A DNA stretch of 64,000 nt from Tolypeutes matacus (lineage: Eukaryota; Chordata; Mammalia; Cingulata; Chlamyphoridae): contig JAKSZT010053838.1 in NCBI GenBank assembly GCA_026826555.1, forward strand, positions 350,008 to 414,007. Reading direction: 5' to 3'. A program made the position numbers and the translations under genes. Each line of letters starts with the position of its first letter. Position 1 is the stretch's first letter. The notes under the pieces were generated by a model. That model ran no database searches and was not told where the DNA came from. It was given only the letters and a program-made list of their open reading frames with translations. Of this stretch, positions 20,966 to 33,450 are shown piece by piece.

Positions 20966-22027
20966 AAAGGGAGCCTTACAGCCCAAAAGAAAATGACAGG
21001 AGAGAGAGGCTTGGAAGACATTGTAGAAGAGAGGACTAGCAGAAAGGATACTCAAAAGAGTAAAAGGAAAATAAGATATAACATATGAAAACCAAAGAAT
21101 AAAATGGTGGAAATAAATAATAAATTTGCAATAATACCACTGAATGTGAATGAATTAAACTCCAATCAAAAGATATAGACTGACAGAATAGATTTTTAAA
21201 AAAGCATGAACCATACATATGCTAACTACAACAGACTCACCTTAGAACCAGGGATATATACAAATCAGCTGAAAGTGAAAGTTTAGACAAAGATACTCCT
21301 CATAAACAGTAACCAAAAAAGAGCAGGCGTAACTATACCAATATTGGATAAAACAGACTTTAAATGCAAAAAAAGTTATGAGATACAAAAGACCATTATA
21401 TGTTAATAAAAGTGACAATTTGCCAGAAAGAAATCATAGTCATAAATATCTCTGCACATAACCAGGGTGCTCCAAAATATGTGAGGCAAACTCTGGCAAA
21501 ACTGAAGGGAGAAATAGACATCTCCACAATAACAGTTGGAGATTTTAATGCTTCACTCACATCATTCGATATAACAACTAGACAGAAGATCAAACAGAGA
21601 ACTTGAAAAATATGATAAATGAGCTAGACCTAACAAACATATACAGAACATCGCATTCCAAATCAGCAGGTTATACATTCTTCTCAAGTACTCATGGATC
21701 TTTCTCTAGGATAAGCCACATGTTGGTACACAAAGAAGGTTTCAATAAATATAAAAAGATTGAAATTATACAAAGCACCTTCTCAGATCATAATGGAATA
21801 AAGCTGGAAATCAATAATAGATGGGAAAGGGGGAAATTCATAAATGCATGGAGGATAAACAACACACTCAAACAATCAGTGGTTAAAGAAGGAATTGCAA
21901 GAGAAATTAGTAGATATCTTGAGACAAATGAAAATGAGAACACAACTTATCAAAACTTATGGGATACAGTAAAGGCAGTGCTGAGAGGGAAATTTATAGC
22001 CATAAATGACTATATTAAAAAAAGAAG

Positions 22028-22155
22028 AGGAGAGCGGATGTGGGTCAAGCAGTTGAGTACCTGCTTCCCACATGGGAGGTCCCAGGTTTGGTTCCTGGTG
22101 CCTCCTAGAAAAAGCAAAAACAAGCATCAAGCAAAACAAATGAAAAAACCAACTC
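22028..22155 (+). mobile_element. DAS-like tRNA SINE
   Basis: GAGCGGATGTGGGTCAAGCAG is the tRNA head and GGTTTGGTTCCTGG the B-box region. A short AC-rich tail ends next to another SINE at 22156. Confidence 0.8.
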
Positions 22156-22278
22156 AGGGGAGCAGATGTGGCTCAGTGGTTGAGCGTCGGTTTCCCACAT
22201 ATGAGGTCCTGTGTTCAATCTCAGCTCCCAGTACAAAGAAGAAGAAGAGGAAGAGGAGGAGGAGGAGGAGGAGGAGAA
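22156..22278 (+). mobile_element. DAS-like tRNA SINE ending in a (GGA)n tail
   Basis: Head GGGGAGCAGATGTGGCTCAG with TTCAATCTCAG as a weak B box. The tail has turned into GAAGAAGAAGAGGAAGAGG and then GGA repeats at about 22236-22278. The host L1 resumes with AAAGAGCTAAAATCAAAGAC. Confidence 0.75.
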
Positions 22279-23461
22279 AGAGCTAAAATCAAAGACCTAA
22301 CTGAACACCTGGAGAAAGTAGTAAAAGGACAGCAAGCCAATCCCAAAGCAAGCAGAAAGAAAGAAATAATAAAGATTAGAGCAGAAATAAATGAAATTGA
22401 AAACAAAAAACTATAGAGAAAATCCACAAAACCAAAAGGTGATTCTTTGAGAAAACCAATAAAATTGACAAATCCTTAGCTAGACTAACAAAGAAAAGAA
22501 GAGAGAAAATGCAAATAAATAAAATCAAAAATGAAAGTGGGGAAGTTACGGCTGACTCCACAGAAACAAAAAGGATCATAAGAGGATATTGTGAGAAACT
22601 GTATGCCAACAAACTTGACAACCTAGATGAAATGGACAAATTCCAAGATATGGACAAACAACCTACATTGACTCCACAAGAAACAGAAGAACCAACAAAC
22701 TAATCAATTAACATAACATACCATATTAACAAATTGAAGGGAAAAACCACATGATCATCTTGATCGATGCAAAAAAGGCATTCGACAAAATCCAAAATCC
22801 TTTCTTGATTAAAAAAGAAAAAACACTTTGAATGATAGGAATAGAAGGAAAGTTCCTCTATATGATAAAGGGCATATATGAAAAAGCTACAGTCAACATT
22901 GTACTCAGTGAGGAGAGGTTGAAAGCTTTCCCTCTCAGATCAGGAACATGACAAGAATGCCCACTGCCCGCTGTTACACTGTTACATTGTACTAGAAGTT
23001 CTAGTTAGAGCAATTAGACAAGAAACAAAAGGCATTCAAATAGGAAAAGACGAAGTAAAATTCTATTTGCAGACCACATGATCCTATATTTAGGAAATTC
23101 TGAAATGTCCACAACAAAGCTTCTTAAGCTAATAACAGGTTCAGCAAAGTGGCAGAATACAAGATCAACCTGCAAAAATCAGTAATGTTTCTGTACACTA
23201 GTATTAAACAATCTGAGGATGAAATCAGGAAAATAATTCCATTTACAATAGCAACAAAAAGACTCAAATACCTAGGAATCAATTTAACCAAAGATGTACA
23301 AGGCCTATATTCAGAAAACTGAAAAACAATGCTAAAAGAAATAAAAAAGGTCCTAAACAAATGGAAAGACATTCCATGTTCATGAATTGGTAGACTAAAC
23401 ATGAAGATGCCAATCCTACCCAAACTGATTTATAGATTCAATGCAATACCAATTAAAATTC

Positions 23462-23549
23462 AGCCCGGGAGTCAATGTAGCTCAAGTGGTTGAGCACATG
23501 CTTCCCATGTATGAGGTCCTGGGTTCGATCCCTGGTATTGCCTTTAAAG
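23462..23549 (+). mobile_element. Short DAS-like SINE with 7-bp duplication
   Basis: Only the tRNA-derived part is present (GTAGCTCAAGTGGTTGAG, GGGTTCGATCCC). AAAATTC flanks it at 23455-23461 and 23550-23556. The host ORF2 phrase continues across the site. Confidence 0.8.
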
Positions 23550-24079
23550 AAAATTCCAACAGCCTATTTTACAGAAATAGAAAAGGCAATTACCAAATTT
23601 ATTTGCAAGGGAAAGTACACCCAAATAGCCAAAAGCATCCTGAAAAAGAAGAATGATGTTGTAGGATTCTCACTGCCTGACTTTGAAACATATTACAAAA
23701 GCTACAGTGGTCAAAACAGCATGGTATTGGCATAAAGATAGACATATTGATGAGTGGAATAAAATTGAGTGTCCAGAAATAAACCCTCACCTCTATGGCC
23801 TTTTGACAGATCTACCAAGTCCACATTACTAGGTCAAAACAGTCTCTTCAACAAATGGGGTTAAGGAGAACTGGATATCCATAACCAAAACAATTAAAGA
23901 GGAATCCCATCTCACTCCCTATACATAAATCAACTCAGAGTGAATCAAAAACCTAAATATAAAAGCCAAGACCATAAAATTACTGATGAAAATGTAGGGA
24001 AATATATTCATGATCTTGTGGTAGGTGGTAATTTCTTGGATCTTACACCCAGTGCATGAACAACAAAAGTAAAAAGAAA

Positions 24080-24175
24080 GGAGCAGATGTAGCTCAAGTG
24101 ATTGAGTGCCTGCTTCCCATGTACAAGGTCCTGGTTTTGATCCCTGGCAGCTCCTAAAAACAAACAAACAAGTGA
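24080..24175 (+). mobile_element. DAS-like tRNA SINE
   Basis: GGAGCAGATGTAGCTCAAG is the head, TTTTGATCCCTGG the B-box region and AAACAAACAAACAAG the tail. Confidence 0.8.
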
Positions 24176-24193
24176 AAAGGCCAGCTCTCACTG

Positions 24194-24285
24194 GGGAGTA
24201 GTTGTAGCTCAGTGGTTGAGCACTTGCTTCTCATGTATGAAGTCCTCGGTTCAATCCCTGATACCTCTGGGGGGAAAAAAGTAAA
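24194..24285 (+). mobile_element. DAS-like tRNA SINE, adjacent copy
   Basis: GTAGTTGTAGCTCAGTGG and GGTTCAATCCC define the tRNA-derived part, followed by a G-rich then A-rich tail. It lies ~20 bases after the previous SINE in the same orientation. Confidence 0.8.
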
Positions 24286-24558
24286 AGTAAATAAATGGGA
24301 CCTCCTCAAAATTAAACACTTTTACACCTCAAAGGACTTTGTCAAAAAGGTGAAAGGGCAGCCAACTCAATGGGAGAAAATATTCAGCAATCACATATCC
24401 AATAAGGGTTTAATATCCATAATATATGAACAGATATTATAACTCAGTAATAAAAAGTCAAACTACCTGATTTAAAAATGGGCAAAAGATTTGAACAGAC
24501 ATTTGTCTAAAGAAAAAATAAAAATGGAGAAAAAATATATGAAAAAATGTTCAACATC

Positions 24559-24966
24559 TGATGGAGTTTCAATTAAAGGCCATGACTACTGACAGAAAAG
24601 AAGGTCTCCTTGGAATGTAATAAACAAGCTCTCCAGTCTCATGTTAGGAGCTGGGTGGGGAAACATCCTGAGCTTGTAAGATTTACAATGTCTGTGAATT
24701 GCAGAAATGTAAAAGAGCTGAGTCATTGACCTTTAAGACTTGTTGATTTCAGTAAAATGTAACTGTCAAGTATCTATTGCCCTTGCACATGCTCACACGT
24801 ATTTTCTTTGTTCTAAGGCCAAATAAAAGCCACACTTTATGAGGTGGCTGGGCTCTTCTCTCCATATCGGACGGAGGGTCCCCTGATCCCAGTTTTTTTT
24901 CCTCTTTGTTTCTTTCTTTCTCATCCATGGCACGGTTTTCATGGACCCAGTTCCTGAAGGCCAACA
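24559..24966 (+). mobile_element. Solo retroviral LTR, 408 bp, with 6-bp duplication
   Basis: The element starts TGATGGAGTTTC and ends GGCCAACA, and is flanked by AACATC on each side (24553-24558 and 24967-24972). An AATAAA polyadenylation signal is at 24822-24827, followed by a short R/U5-like part. When it is removed the host ORF2 matches the uninterrupted L1 at 45717-45760. Six-base duplications are usual for class II (betaretrovirus-like) LTRs, while class I usually gives four and class III five, so class II is my tentative choice. No internal retroviral sequence remains. Confidence 0.75.
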
Positions 24967-25497
24967 AACATCCCTAGTAATTAGGGAAATGCAAATCAAA
25001 GCCATAATAAGATATCATTTCACACCTATTAGAATGGCGAATATTTAAAATTCAGAAAACTTTAAGTGTTGGAGAGGATGGGAGAGATAGGAATGCTTAT
25101 TCACCATTGGTGGGAATGTAGAATGGTATAACCACTACAGAGGATTGTTTGGCAGCTCCTAAGGAAGTTGAGTATAGATTTGCCATGTGACCCAGCAATA
25201 TCACTGCTAGGTTTATATCCAGAAGAACAGAGAGCAGTGACACGAACAGCCATCTGTACACTGATGTTCATATCAGCGTTATACACAATTGCCAAAAGTT
25301 GGAAACAACCCAGGTGTCCATCAACTGATGAATGGATAAACAAATTGTGGTATATTCACACAGTGGAATATTATGCAGCTGTAAGAATAAAAGAAGTCGT
25401 GATGCATGTGACAACATGGATGAATCTGGAGGACATTATGTTGAGTGAAGCAAGCCAGACACAAAAAGACAAATACTGCATGATTGCACAATTATGA

Positions 25498-25797
25498 GCT
25501 AAATGTATTGTGTAAACTCATGGACCTAATAACTAGAATATAGGTCACCAGTAAATAGAATGAGGCTTGGGAATGGAAGCTGGGCTTTAATCTGTGCAGA
25601 ATTGGTAAAAATGTTGTTTGTAAATCTTTGGATATGAATAGAAATGGTGAAAGTATATCATAGTGTTTGTACCTAGCAGTGCTATTATAGGGGTATGACA
25701 GTGGTTGAAAGGAAAAGTCTAAGGACATGTACACAAAAAGAAGGAAAACTAAAAATGTAATATGGGACTGTTATAAGTTGATTTGTTTATTAAAAGA
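25498..25797 (+). other. 3' UTR of the nested full-length L1
   Basis: Begins after the ORF2 stop (GAGCTAAATGTATTGTGTAAAC) and ends in GTTTATTAAAAGA, with ATTAAA as probable polyadenylation signal. It lacks a long A tail. At ~300 bases it is far shorter than the 3' UTR of the antisense L1 at 27771. Confidence 0.55.
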
Positions 25798-27006
25798 GCA
25801 ATTCCTACAAAAGAGAAAAACAACATAGAGGCAGGAGAAGAAAGGGCATAAGATTAGAGATTAGAAGATATAGGAGGTACAAGAAACAAATGACAAAATG
25901 GTTGAAGTAAATTCCTGCCTTATCAGTAATTACTTTGGATTATACTGTTAAATCCAAAGTAGAGATTGGAAACATTGAAAAAAAGCATGATCCAATTATA
26001 TGTTGTTTGTGAGAGACTCACTCTAGACCCAAAGACACAAATAGATCAAAAGTGAAAGGATGGAATAAAATATTACATGCAAACAAGAGTTTAGAAAATG
26101 ACAAGAGAGTTGAATTATGACCCCCACACACACAATGCAATGATATATTACTTGAGTTCTCTACTTCTTTTATACTTGAAAATGAAATTGGCTAGATATA
26201 CTTTTGGTTCATGTTTTATTTCTCTCAGAACTTTTGAGATATTGCTCCATAATCTTCCGGCATTGAATATTATTGTGGTGAAATCTGATGCCAGGCTTAC
26301 TCTTTCTCTTGCATTGAACTATTATTTCTTGTCAGTGTGCTTGAAGTTTTTTTTTTTTTTAACCCTTGAAGTTACATAAATAATAAATAAATAGGAAAAG
26401 AAAGAAAAAAAGTAACAATTATAAACATATATGCACCTCACAACAAAGCTCCAAAATATAAAAAAGCAAACATTGACAAAATTAAAGGTAGAAACAAGTA
26501 GTCCTATATGAATAATAGGACATTCCAATATACCACTTTCAATAATGGATAGACCATCTAGACAGATGGTCAATAAGGAAACAAAAGACTTGAACAATAC
26601 AATAAATTAACTAGACCTATCAGACATTTACCAAACACTCCACTCAACAATAGCAGAAAACACATTCCTCTCAAGTGCACATGGATCATAATCTAGTATG
26701 GATTAAGTGTTAGGCCACAAAACAGGGCCCAATACATTTAAAACAATTGAAATCATACAATGTATCTTCTCTGACCATAATGGAATGAAGTAAGAAATCA
26801 ATAATTAATTTAAAACAAAGTTAATAAAATTAATAAATGGATCAAGGACCTAAATATAGGAAATAAAACCGTAAAACTCCAAAAATAACATAGGGGAAAT
26901 ACTTCATGACTTTGGAATTGGCAATGGATTCTTAGATATGATGCCAAAAATATGAACAACAACAGAGAGAAATAGATATATTTCTTCATCAAAATTAAAA
27001 CCTTTT
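25798..27006 (+). mobile_element. Old host L1 resumes: ORF2 start and endonuclease, with an internal deletion
   Basis: From 25798 the sequence follows the beginning of ORF2 (TTATCAGTAATTACTTTGGAT, GAGAGACTCACTCTAGACCC). After an unassigned 277-bp insert it continues with the endonuclease domain at 26395-26815 (AACATATATGCACCTCAC, GACCATAATGGAATG). Near 26815 it jumps to the C-terminal part of ORF2 (ATGGATCAAGGACCTAAATATAG), so about 3 kb has been lost. Confidence 0.65.
26118..26394. other. Unassigned insert in the L1 endonuclease region
   Basis: This T-rich 277-bp piece starts with a short (CA)n run and ends in a T run followed by AAATAATAAATAAATAGG. I do not recognise it. A run of 12 T at 26347 could be an antisense A tail. 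Confidence 0.35.
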
Positions 27007-27646
<640 letters not shown>

Positions 27647-27770
27647 AAAATTAAAACCTTTTGTTCACCAAAAGGTATTATAAAAAATGTGAAAGGGCAA
27701 TCAACAAAATGGAAGAAAACCATTGTAAATCACGTGTGTGATAAAGGTTTACTATCCAGAATATATATTT
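27647..27770 (+). mobile_element. Old host L1, ORF2 C-terminal piece
   Basis: The phrase GTGAAAGGGCAATCAACAAAATGG and GATAAAGGTTTACTATCCAGAATAT match the same position in other L1s (24345-24420, 50485-50560). It continues at 32190 once the antisense L1 is removed. Confidence 0.75.
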
Positions 27771-30700
27771 TTTGCACTTTAATTTTTTTTAAAAAGATAT
27801 TTAGATTACATATGTGTTACACAAAAATATAAGGATCCCATATGCCCCACCTCTCACAACCTCCCACATAAACATCCTTCATTAGTGTGACACATCACCA
27901 GCAATGGATAAACACATTCTGTGGCTTTGCCATTAAGCATGGACCATAGTTCACATTTTAGACCACACTCTCTCCCACACAGTTCTGCATGTTATATGAT
28001 GATATAAAATGGCCTATATCTGTTGTTGCAATGTCACTCAGGACAATTCTCAAGTCCTGAAAAAGCCCCTGTATTACAACTGCTTTTCTCTCTCCCTGCC
28101 CCCAAAGCATCCAGTGGTCACTGACTCCACATTAATGTTGTAATTTCTTCCATTGCTTGAATCACAATATGTCTATAATAGAATACCAGTAAGACACTCT
28201 AGTCCACAGCTCTTCCCCCAATCCTGAGGAGTCTGGGATGATGATGTCCACTCCACCTCCAATTGAGAAGGGGCTTATATCCCATGGATGAGATGGATGG
28301 GATTATCCTGCCTGCAGCTGCAGGCTCTCTCCATTATCTGGGATGGCCATTGTCCATCATCATCTCCATGCCAGTTGTCCTGGGTGAGTCCATTGAGCTG
28401 TAGAGTAGGAGTTGCAGCACCACCGAGATTCCAGGCCCAGCTGGCACATGGACAACCCAGAGACTCCAGTTTCTGGATGTACCCCTACAAACTCCAGCAC
28501 CATATATAGGTTTGAATAGAAGGGACAGATGAACCATGTGCAGGGAAGACATTTGAGTCCAACTCTGTCACTCTCAGGAACACAAATTTCAAAGGGCCCA
28601 CTGGCAAGGCGCCAAACTCCGGAGCTATCTGCCCTGCCATAGGACCTGGCTGTCTCCAGAGCCCTCAGGAGCCCCTCTATTTGGGGTAATATCCACTTTG
28701 GAAGTCTATGAAGTCCGACTGAGATGTGCATAAGCATTACCTCTGGGATGACCTCCTGATTCACTTTGAAGGCTCTTAGCCATATGAACTCATTTGTCTT
28801 TACCTTTTCCCCCTTTTATTTGAGGTCTTTTTCCAGTTGCATTGCCAGTTGGCACTTGATAGTAATTCCTCGGTGCCAGGGAGGCTTATCCCCAGGAGTC
28901 ATGTCCCATGCTGGGAGGAAGGTAATGCATTCATATGCTGAGTTTGGCTTAGAGAGACGCCACATTTGAGCAACAAGGAGGCTCTCAGGAGGCAATCCTT
29001 AGGCATGCCATAACAATAGGCTAAGTTTCAATTTCAAGAGCAAAGATTCATAAGGCTAGTCATCAACATCAAGGGCCCATCAGTGAATCATCCTCCTTCA
29101 CCAGTCACTGCCCCTCCACTTGGGGGGCTGTTGCTGCTCCCTTAGAGAATGTAGCAGAGCTCTCCAGGATGGGAATTCAGTATTGTCTCATTTATTGAGT
29201 GATTCTTCACCCACTGTGACAATGCCCTGTAAACATTTGAACCATTTTATATACCTTATATGTATGTTCAGGTGAACTTCCTCCCATGCACCCCCCATCC
29301 TTGACACCCCCCACCAATGATCCTCTCCCACCCCAGTTGTACCCCTTCTGTGATCCAAAGCTTCTTTAAAGATGAAGCCCATACAATAGCCAAATAAAAT
29401 TAATAGGAAAATGAAATAATAATGATAAGTTTAAATATAAGAAATAAAATACATGAAAACTTTAAAAAACTAAAAATTAAATTAAATTAAAAGATCAGAA
29501 TATTTTAAAATGAAAAATATTTAAATTTTTTTTTTTAATTTAAAAACAATTTTTTTTTATCACTTTTATCACTGCAATATCTGGTGTCCAGTCTGTACCA
29601 TGGTACCTTCCCCCTCTCATTCCCCAGTGTCTCACTAATTTTCATTTTGTTTTCAAAGAAATTTTAGGTCACAGCAAAAGTGACACACAGAATACAAGAG
29701 TCTCTCATATACCCAACCTTCTCCCCCTTTCCTCACCCCATATTAATACCTTTTTATATGTGGATGGTAGTATTGTTATAACTGATATACAAATAGTGAA
29801 ACATAACTACTAAACATTGTCAATGGTTTACAGTATGGTTTACATTTTAGACCGTACACTTTTATAAATTTTTATGATATTTACCATGTCCTGTGTCCAT
29901 CACTGTAAGGTAATGAAGAACATTTCCACTGACCACTAAATACCCCCTGTTTGATCTACTCTGTTCCTCCCTCCCCATCCCCCCTGGGGCCCTCAACGAC
30001 CCCCTGGCTTGACTCATTGGGTGACAAGATTCACAGTTACATGCAACAAGAGGTCTTGACACACTGGTTTGTCCTCCCCTATTAGGAACCACCCTTGCTC
30101 TTGAGAGACCCCCACCTGTCTATTTCTGAAAAAATCAGTCCTCCCAAAGATGGGAGTCCAATTCCTTCCCACTCATTATGTGGGTCTCCACCCGCTGATA
30201 CAACACATTATGACAGAATGACCATTCACACAGTCCCTAGAAGCTTGCTCCAGGTATGCCCTGTCCCAAATGCCCCCCCCCAACCAACACCCTAAACCAG
30301 TGACCTTTCCTTGTCATATTGCCATAAGAGCATCCCCCCTTCTGTACTTTCAACCTCATACCCACAAATCCCAAGTGTTCACCTGGTCCCTCTCCCAACT
30401 CTCCCCCCAATATCCTGGGTATTCTAACCCACCCTTCCCAATCTACCCACCTGTCAACCCTGCACCACCCAACTCAATAATATCACTACCCCCCTATCCT
30501 ATCCCTTCAATATGCAACTACACTCTATCACTTTACCATAGATTATGTCCATATGGGTGATGGCTCACAACCTTCTCTTCTCTTTCTCTTTCTTGTAAAC
30601 CCATCTTTCAGACAATAGCTCTCTGAGACTGCTCAATTTCCTTAATTCATATTAGTGAGGTCATGTACTGGTCATCCTTCAATGCCTGGCTTGCTTTACT

Positions 30701-32189
30701 CAACATAAGATCGTCAAGATTCATCCATGTTATCCCATGTATTAGCACTTTATTCCTTCTTACAGCTGAGTAATATTCCGTTGTATGTATGTACCACATT
30801 TTGTTTAACCATTCATCTGTTGATGGGCATGGATTGATTCCAACTTTTGGCAATAGTTAACAATGCCACTATGAAAATTGGTGTGCATATGTCTGTTTGT
30901 GTCTTTGCTTTCAATTCTTCTGGGTATATACCCAGCAGTGGAATCACTGGATCATATGGAAGATCTATAGTTAGTTTCTTGAGGAACTGTCATATGTCCT
31001 TCACAATGGCTGGACCATTCCGCAATCCCACCAGCAGTGGATGAGGGTTCCCATTCCTTCACCTCCTCTCCAACACTTATAGTCTGCTGTTTTTTTAGTA
31101 ACCGCCATTCTAATGGGTGTAAGATGGTATCTCATTGTAGTTTTGATTTGCATTTCCCTAATAGCTAGCAATGTCAAGCATCTTTTCATGTGCTTTTTAG
31201 CCATTTGTATTTCTTCCTTCGAGAATTGTCTTTTCAGGTCACTTGCCCATTTTTTAAATGGGTTGTTTGTCTTTTTTATTTTCAGGGTGTAGGATTTCTT
31301 TATATATGCAGGATATTAGGCTCCTATCAGATATATGGTTGCCAAATATTTTCTCCCATTGGGTAAGCTGCCTTTTTATTTTCTTGATATGTTCTTTGAG
31401 GTGCAAAAGTTTTCAAATTTGAGGAGATCCCATTTATCTATTTTTTCTTTTGCTGCTAGTGCTTTAGGTGTGAAGTTCATGAAACCATTTTCTATTACAA
31501 GGTCCTGTAGATGCTTCCCTACATTAGTTTCCAAGGTCTTTATAGTCTTGGCTCTTATATTTAGATCTTCGATCCATCTTGTGTTGATTTTTGTATAAGG
31601 TGTGAGATGGTGTTCCTCTCTCATTCTTTTGGATATGGATATCCAGTTCTCCAAGCACCATTTGTTGAAGAGGCCATTCTCTCCCAACTGAGTGGGCTTG
31701 CTGGCCTTGTCGAATATCAGATGACTGTATATGAGAGGAGCTATATTAGAACTCTCAATTCGGTTCCATTGGTCAGTATGTCTATCTTTGTACCAATACC
31801 ATGCAGTTTTGACCACTGTAGCTTTGTAGTATGTTTTAAAGTCAGGTAGTGTGATATCTCCAACTTCATTTTTCTTTTTCAATATGTCTTTGGCGATTTG
31901 GGGCCTCTTACCCTCCAAATAAATTTTGTAGTTAGTTTTTCCAATTAGTTAAAAAAATACAGTGTTGATTTTTATTGGGATTGCATTAAATCTGTAGATT
32001 AGTTTGGGTAGGATAGACATCTTGATGATGTTTAGTCTTCCTATCCATGAAAAGGGAATATTCTTCCATTTATTTAAGTCTTCTTTGATTTTCTTTAACA
32101 GTGTTGTGTAGTTTTCTATATATAAATGCTTTACGTCTTTAGTTAAATTTATTCCTAGGTATTTCATTCTTTCAGTTACTATTATAAAT
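27771..32189 (-). mobile_element. Antisense L1, 4.4 kb, 5'-truncated in ORF2, with a very long 3' UTR
   Basis: On minus the order is: ORF2 from the RT region (32189) to its C-terminus near 30640, then ~2.85 kb that I read as 3' UTR, ending in T-rich sequence at 27780-27800. CAGAATATAT occurs just before the left end (about 27759-27768) and again at about 32196-32205 beside the right end, where the old host L1 resumes, so the block behaves as one insertion. Readable ORF2 pieces include 31376-31918 ([39 protein letters not shown]) and 30647-30853 (CPSTDEWLNKMWYIHTTEYYSAVRRN). An internal 3'-end-like junction with T runs at about 29520-29560 may instead mark a second nested 3' UTR. Confidence 0.7.
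31376..31918 (-). pseudogene. L1 ORF2 C-terminal-half remnant, longest open piece
   Basis: The 180-codon open piece covers the segment after the RT domain: [57 protein letters not shown] and [16 protein letters not shown]. These are conserved in mammalian L1 ORF2p between the RT and the Cys-rich end. It ends in a frameshift before the C-terminus. The upstream RT piece lies at 31949-32167 in another frame. Confidence 0.8.
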
Positions 32190-33287
32190 GGTATCAGAAT
32201 ATATTTTAAAAGCTCCTATAATTCAAAAAGAAAAGACAATCCAATTTAAAAATGGACAAAAGACTTGAATAGACATTTCTCAAAAGATATACAAATAGTC
32301 AGTTAGCATATGAAAAGATGCACTACATCATTAGTCATTATGGAAACACAAACCAAAACCATTATGAGATCTCATTTTATGTCCACTAGAATGGCTATTA
32401 TCCTTAAAAAGGTGAAATAACAAGTGTTGGTGATGATGTGGACAAATTGGAACCCTTGCCCATTGCTGATGGGAATGTAAAATGGTGCAGTCACTGTGGA
32501 AAACTGTTGAGTGGTTCCTCAAATATTAAACATAGAATTACCATTAAACTGAAGAATTCCACTCCTAGGTATACCACCTTCAAAATAAAAACAAGTATTT
32601 GAACAGGCACTTTTACACCAATGTTCACAGCAGAATTATTCATAATAGGCAAAATGTGGGGGAAAACCCATTTCCAACAACAGATGAATGGATAAACAAA
32701 ATTTGGTGTGTGTGTGTGTGTATATATATATAAGTGTGTGTGTGTGTACATATATATATACATATACATATATATTCCATTATAATATATAATGGAATAT
32801 TACTAAGCCATAAAACTGAATGCAGTTCTGATACAGGCTACAATGCAGATGAACCTTGAAGACATCATATCGAGTAAAATAAGCCAGGCACAAAAAGACA
32901 AATGATCTTGCTCATATGAAATATCTAAAATAAGAAAATTTCATAGAGTCTGATAGTAGATTATAGATTACTAGGAGCGGGAGGGCAGGGTGGGTAGTTA
33001 TTGCTTAATGGGTGCAGAGTTTCTGCTTGAGGTGATGGAAAAGTTGGGGTAATGGGTGGTGGTGGTGGTAGAATACTATTTTGAATTTAATTAATATCAA
33101 TGAATTGTACACTTAAAATTAGAAATTTTGAGTTGTATATATGTTACTATAATCAAATGTTTTTTTAAAAATATTGCACAGCCATAAAAAGGAAAGAAGT
33201 TTTTATTCATACTAAAACATGGATGAATCTTGAGAATACCACAGCAACCAGCAGGTGCCTAAATGAGCAGATGCCACAAGCCAGTAT
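32190..33287 (+). mobile_element. Old host L1, 3' end of ORF2 and 3' UTR
   Basis: The sequence continues from 27770: AATTTAAAAATGGACAAAAG, ATTATGGAAACACAAACC, CACTGTGGAAAACTG, then a 3' UTR (GAGTCTGATAGTAGATTATAG, GAATTGTACACTTAAAATTAG). A TG/TA microsatellite interrupts it at about 32704-32790. A second short L1 3' piece (33180-33245) precedes the SINE. Confidence 0.7.
32704..32790 (+). repeat. (TG)n/(TA)n compound microsatellite
   Basis: Two TGTGTG tracts alternate with ATATAT tracts, ending in a small palindrome ATTATAATATATAAT. It is inserted in the L1 3' end at the (A)TTTGG position. Confidence 0.9.
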
Positions 33288-33450
33288 GGGGAGCTGATGT
33301 GGTTCAAGTCTTTGGGCACTCCCCTCTCATGTGGGAGGTCCTGTGTTCGGTTCCCAATGCCCCTGGAGAAGAGTAGCAAACAATGAGCAGACAGACGAGA
33401 GAAACATTGGGGACGGGAGGGATAAATAAAATAAATCTTTTTTTAAAAAG
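33288..33450 (+). mobile_element. DAS-like SINE with extended body
   Basis: Head GGGGAGCTGATGTGGTTCAAG, B box GTTCGGTTCCC, then a body GAGCAGACAGACGAGAG and a tail AAATAAAATAAATC. It belongs to the longer-bodied type seen at 62091. Confidence 0.8.

Larger units (their letters stand above)
21080..25497 (+). pseudogene. L1 ORF2 (endonuclease and reverse transcriptase) remnant with multiple insertions
   Basis: ORF2p nicks the target and reverse-transcribes the RNA. The endonuclease part is the best kept: VGDFNASLTS near 21535-21560, then 21603-22030 with INELDLTNIYRT, YTFFSSTHGSFSRISHMLVHK and FSDHNGIKLEI. The usual D-H pair of the SKIDHxLGHK motif is altered to S-H here. The RT active-site region near 23060-23090 is frameshifted and reads QTT where FADD is expected. 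The C-terminal part, 25168-25494, keeps CPSTDEWINKLWYIHTVEYYAAVR and ends in LSEASQTQKDKYC. SINEs and an LTR interrupt it. It cannot encode an active protein. Confidence 0.8.
18902..25797 (+). mobile_element. Full-length nested L1, carrying at least six SINE copies and one solo LTR
   Basis: The L1 begins TTTCCAGGAAGATGGCAG, a typical L1 5' start, and has a ~950-bp 5' UTR (18902-19855), ORF1 (19856-20965), ORF2 (about 21080-25497) and a ~300-bp 3' UTR with an ATTAAA signal near its end. Putative duplications are GCAGTTCCTGC (18891-18901) and GCAATTCCTAC (25798-25808), 9 of 11 identical. The old host L1 continues on each side. Both ORFs are dead: SINEs lie at 20058, 22028, 22156, 23462, 24080 and 24194, and an LTR lies at 24559. 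Confidence 0.75.
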
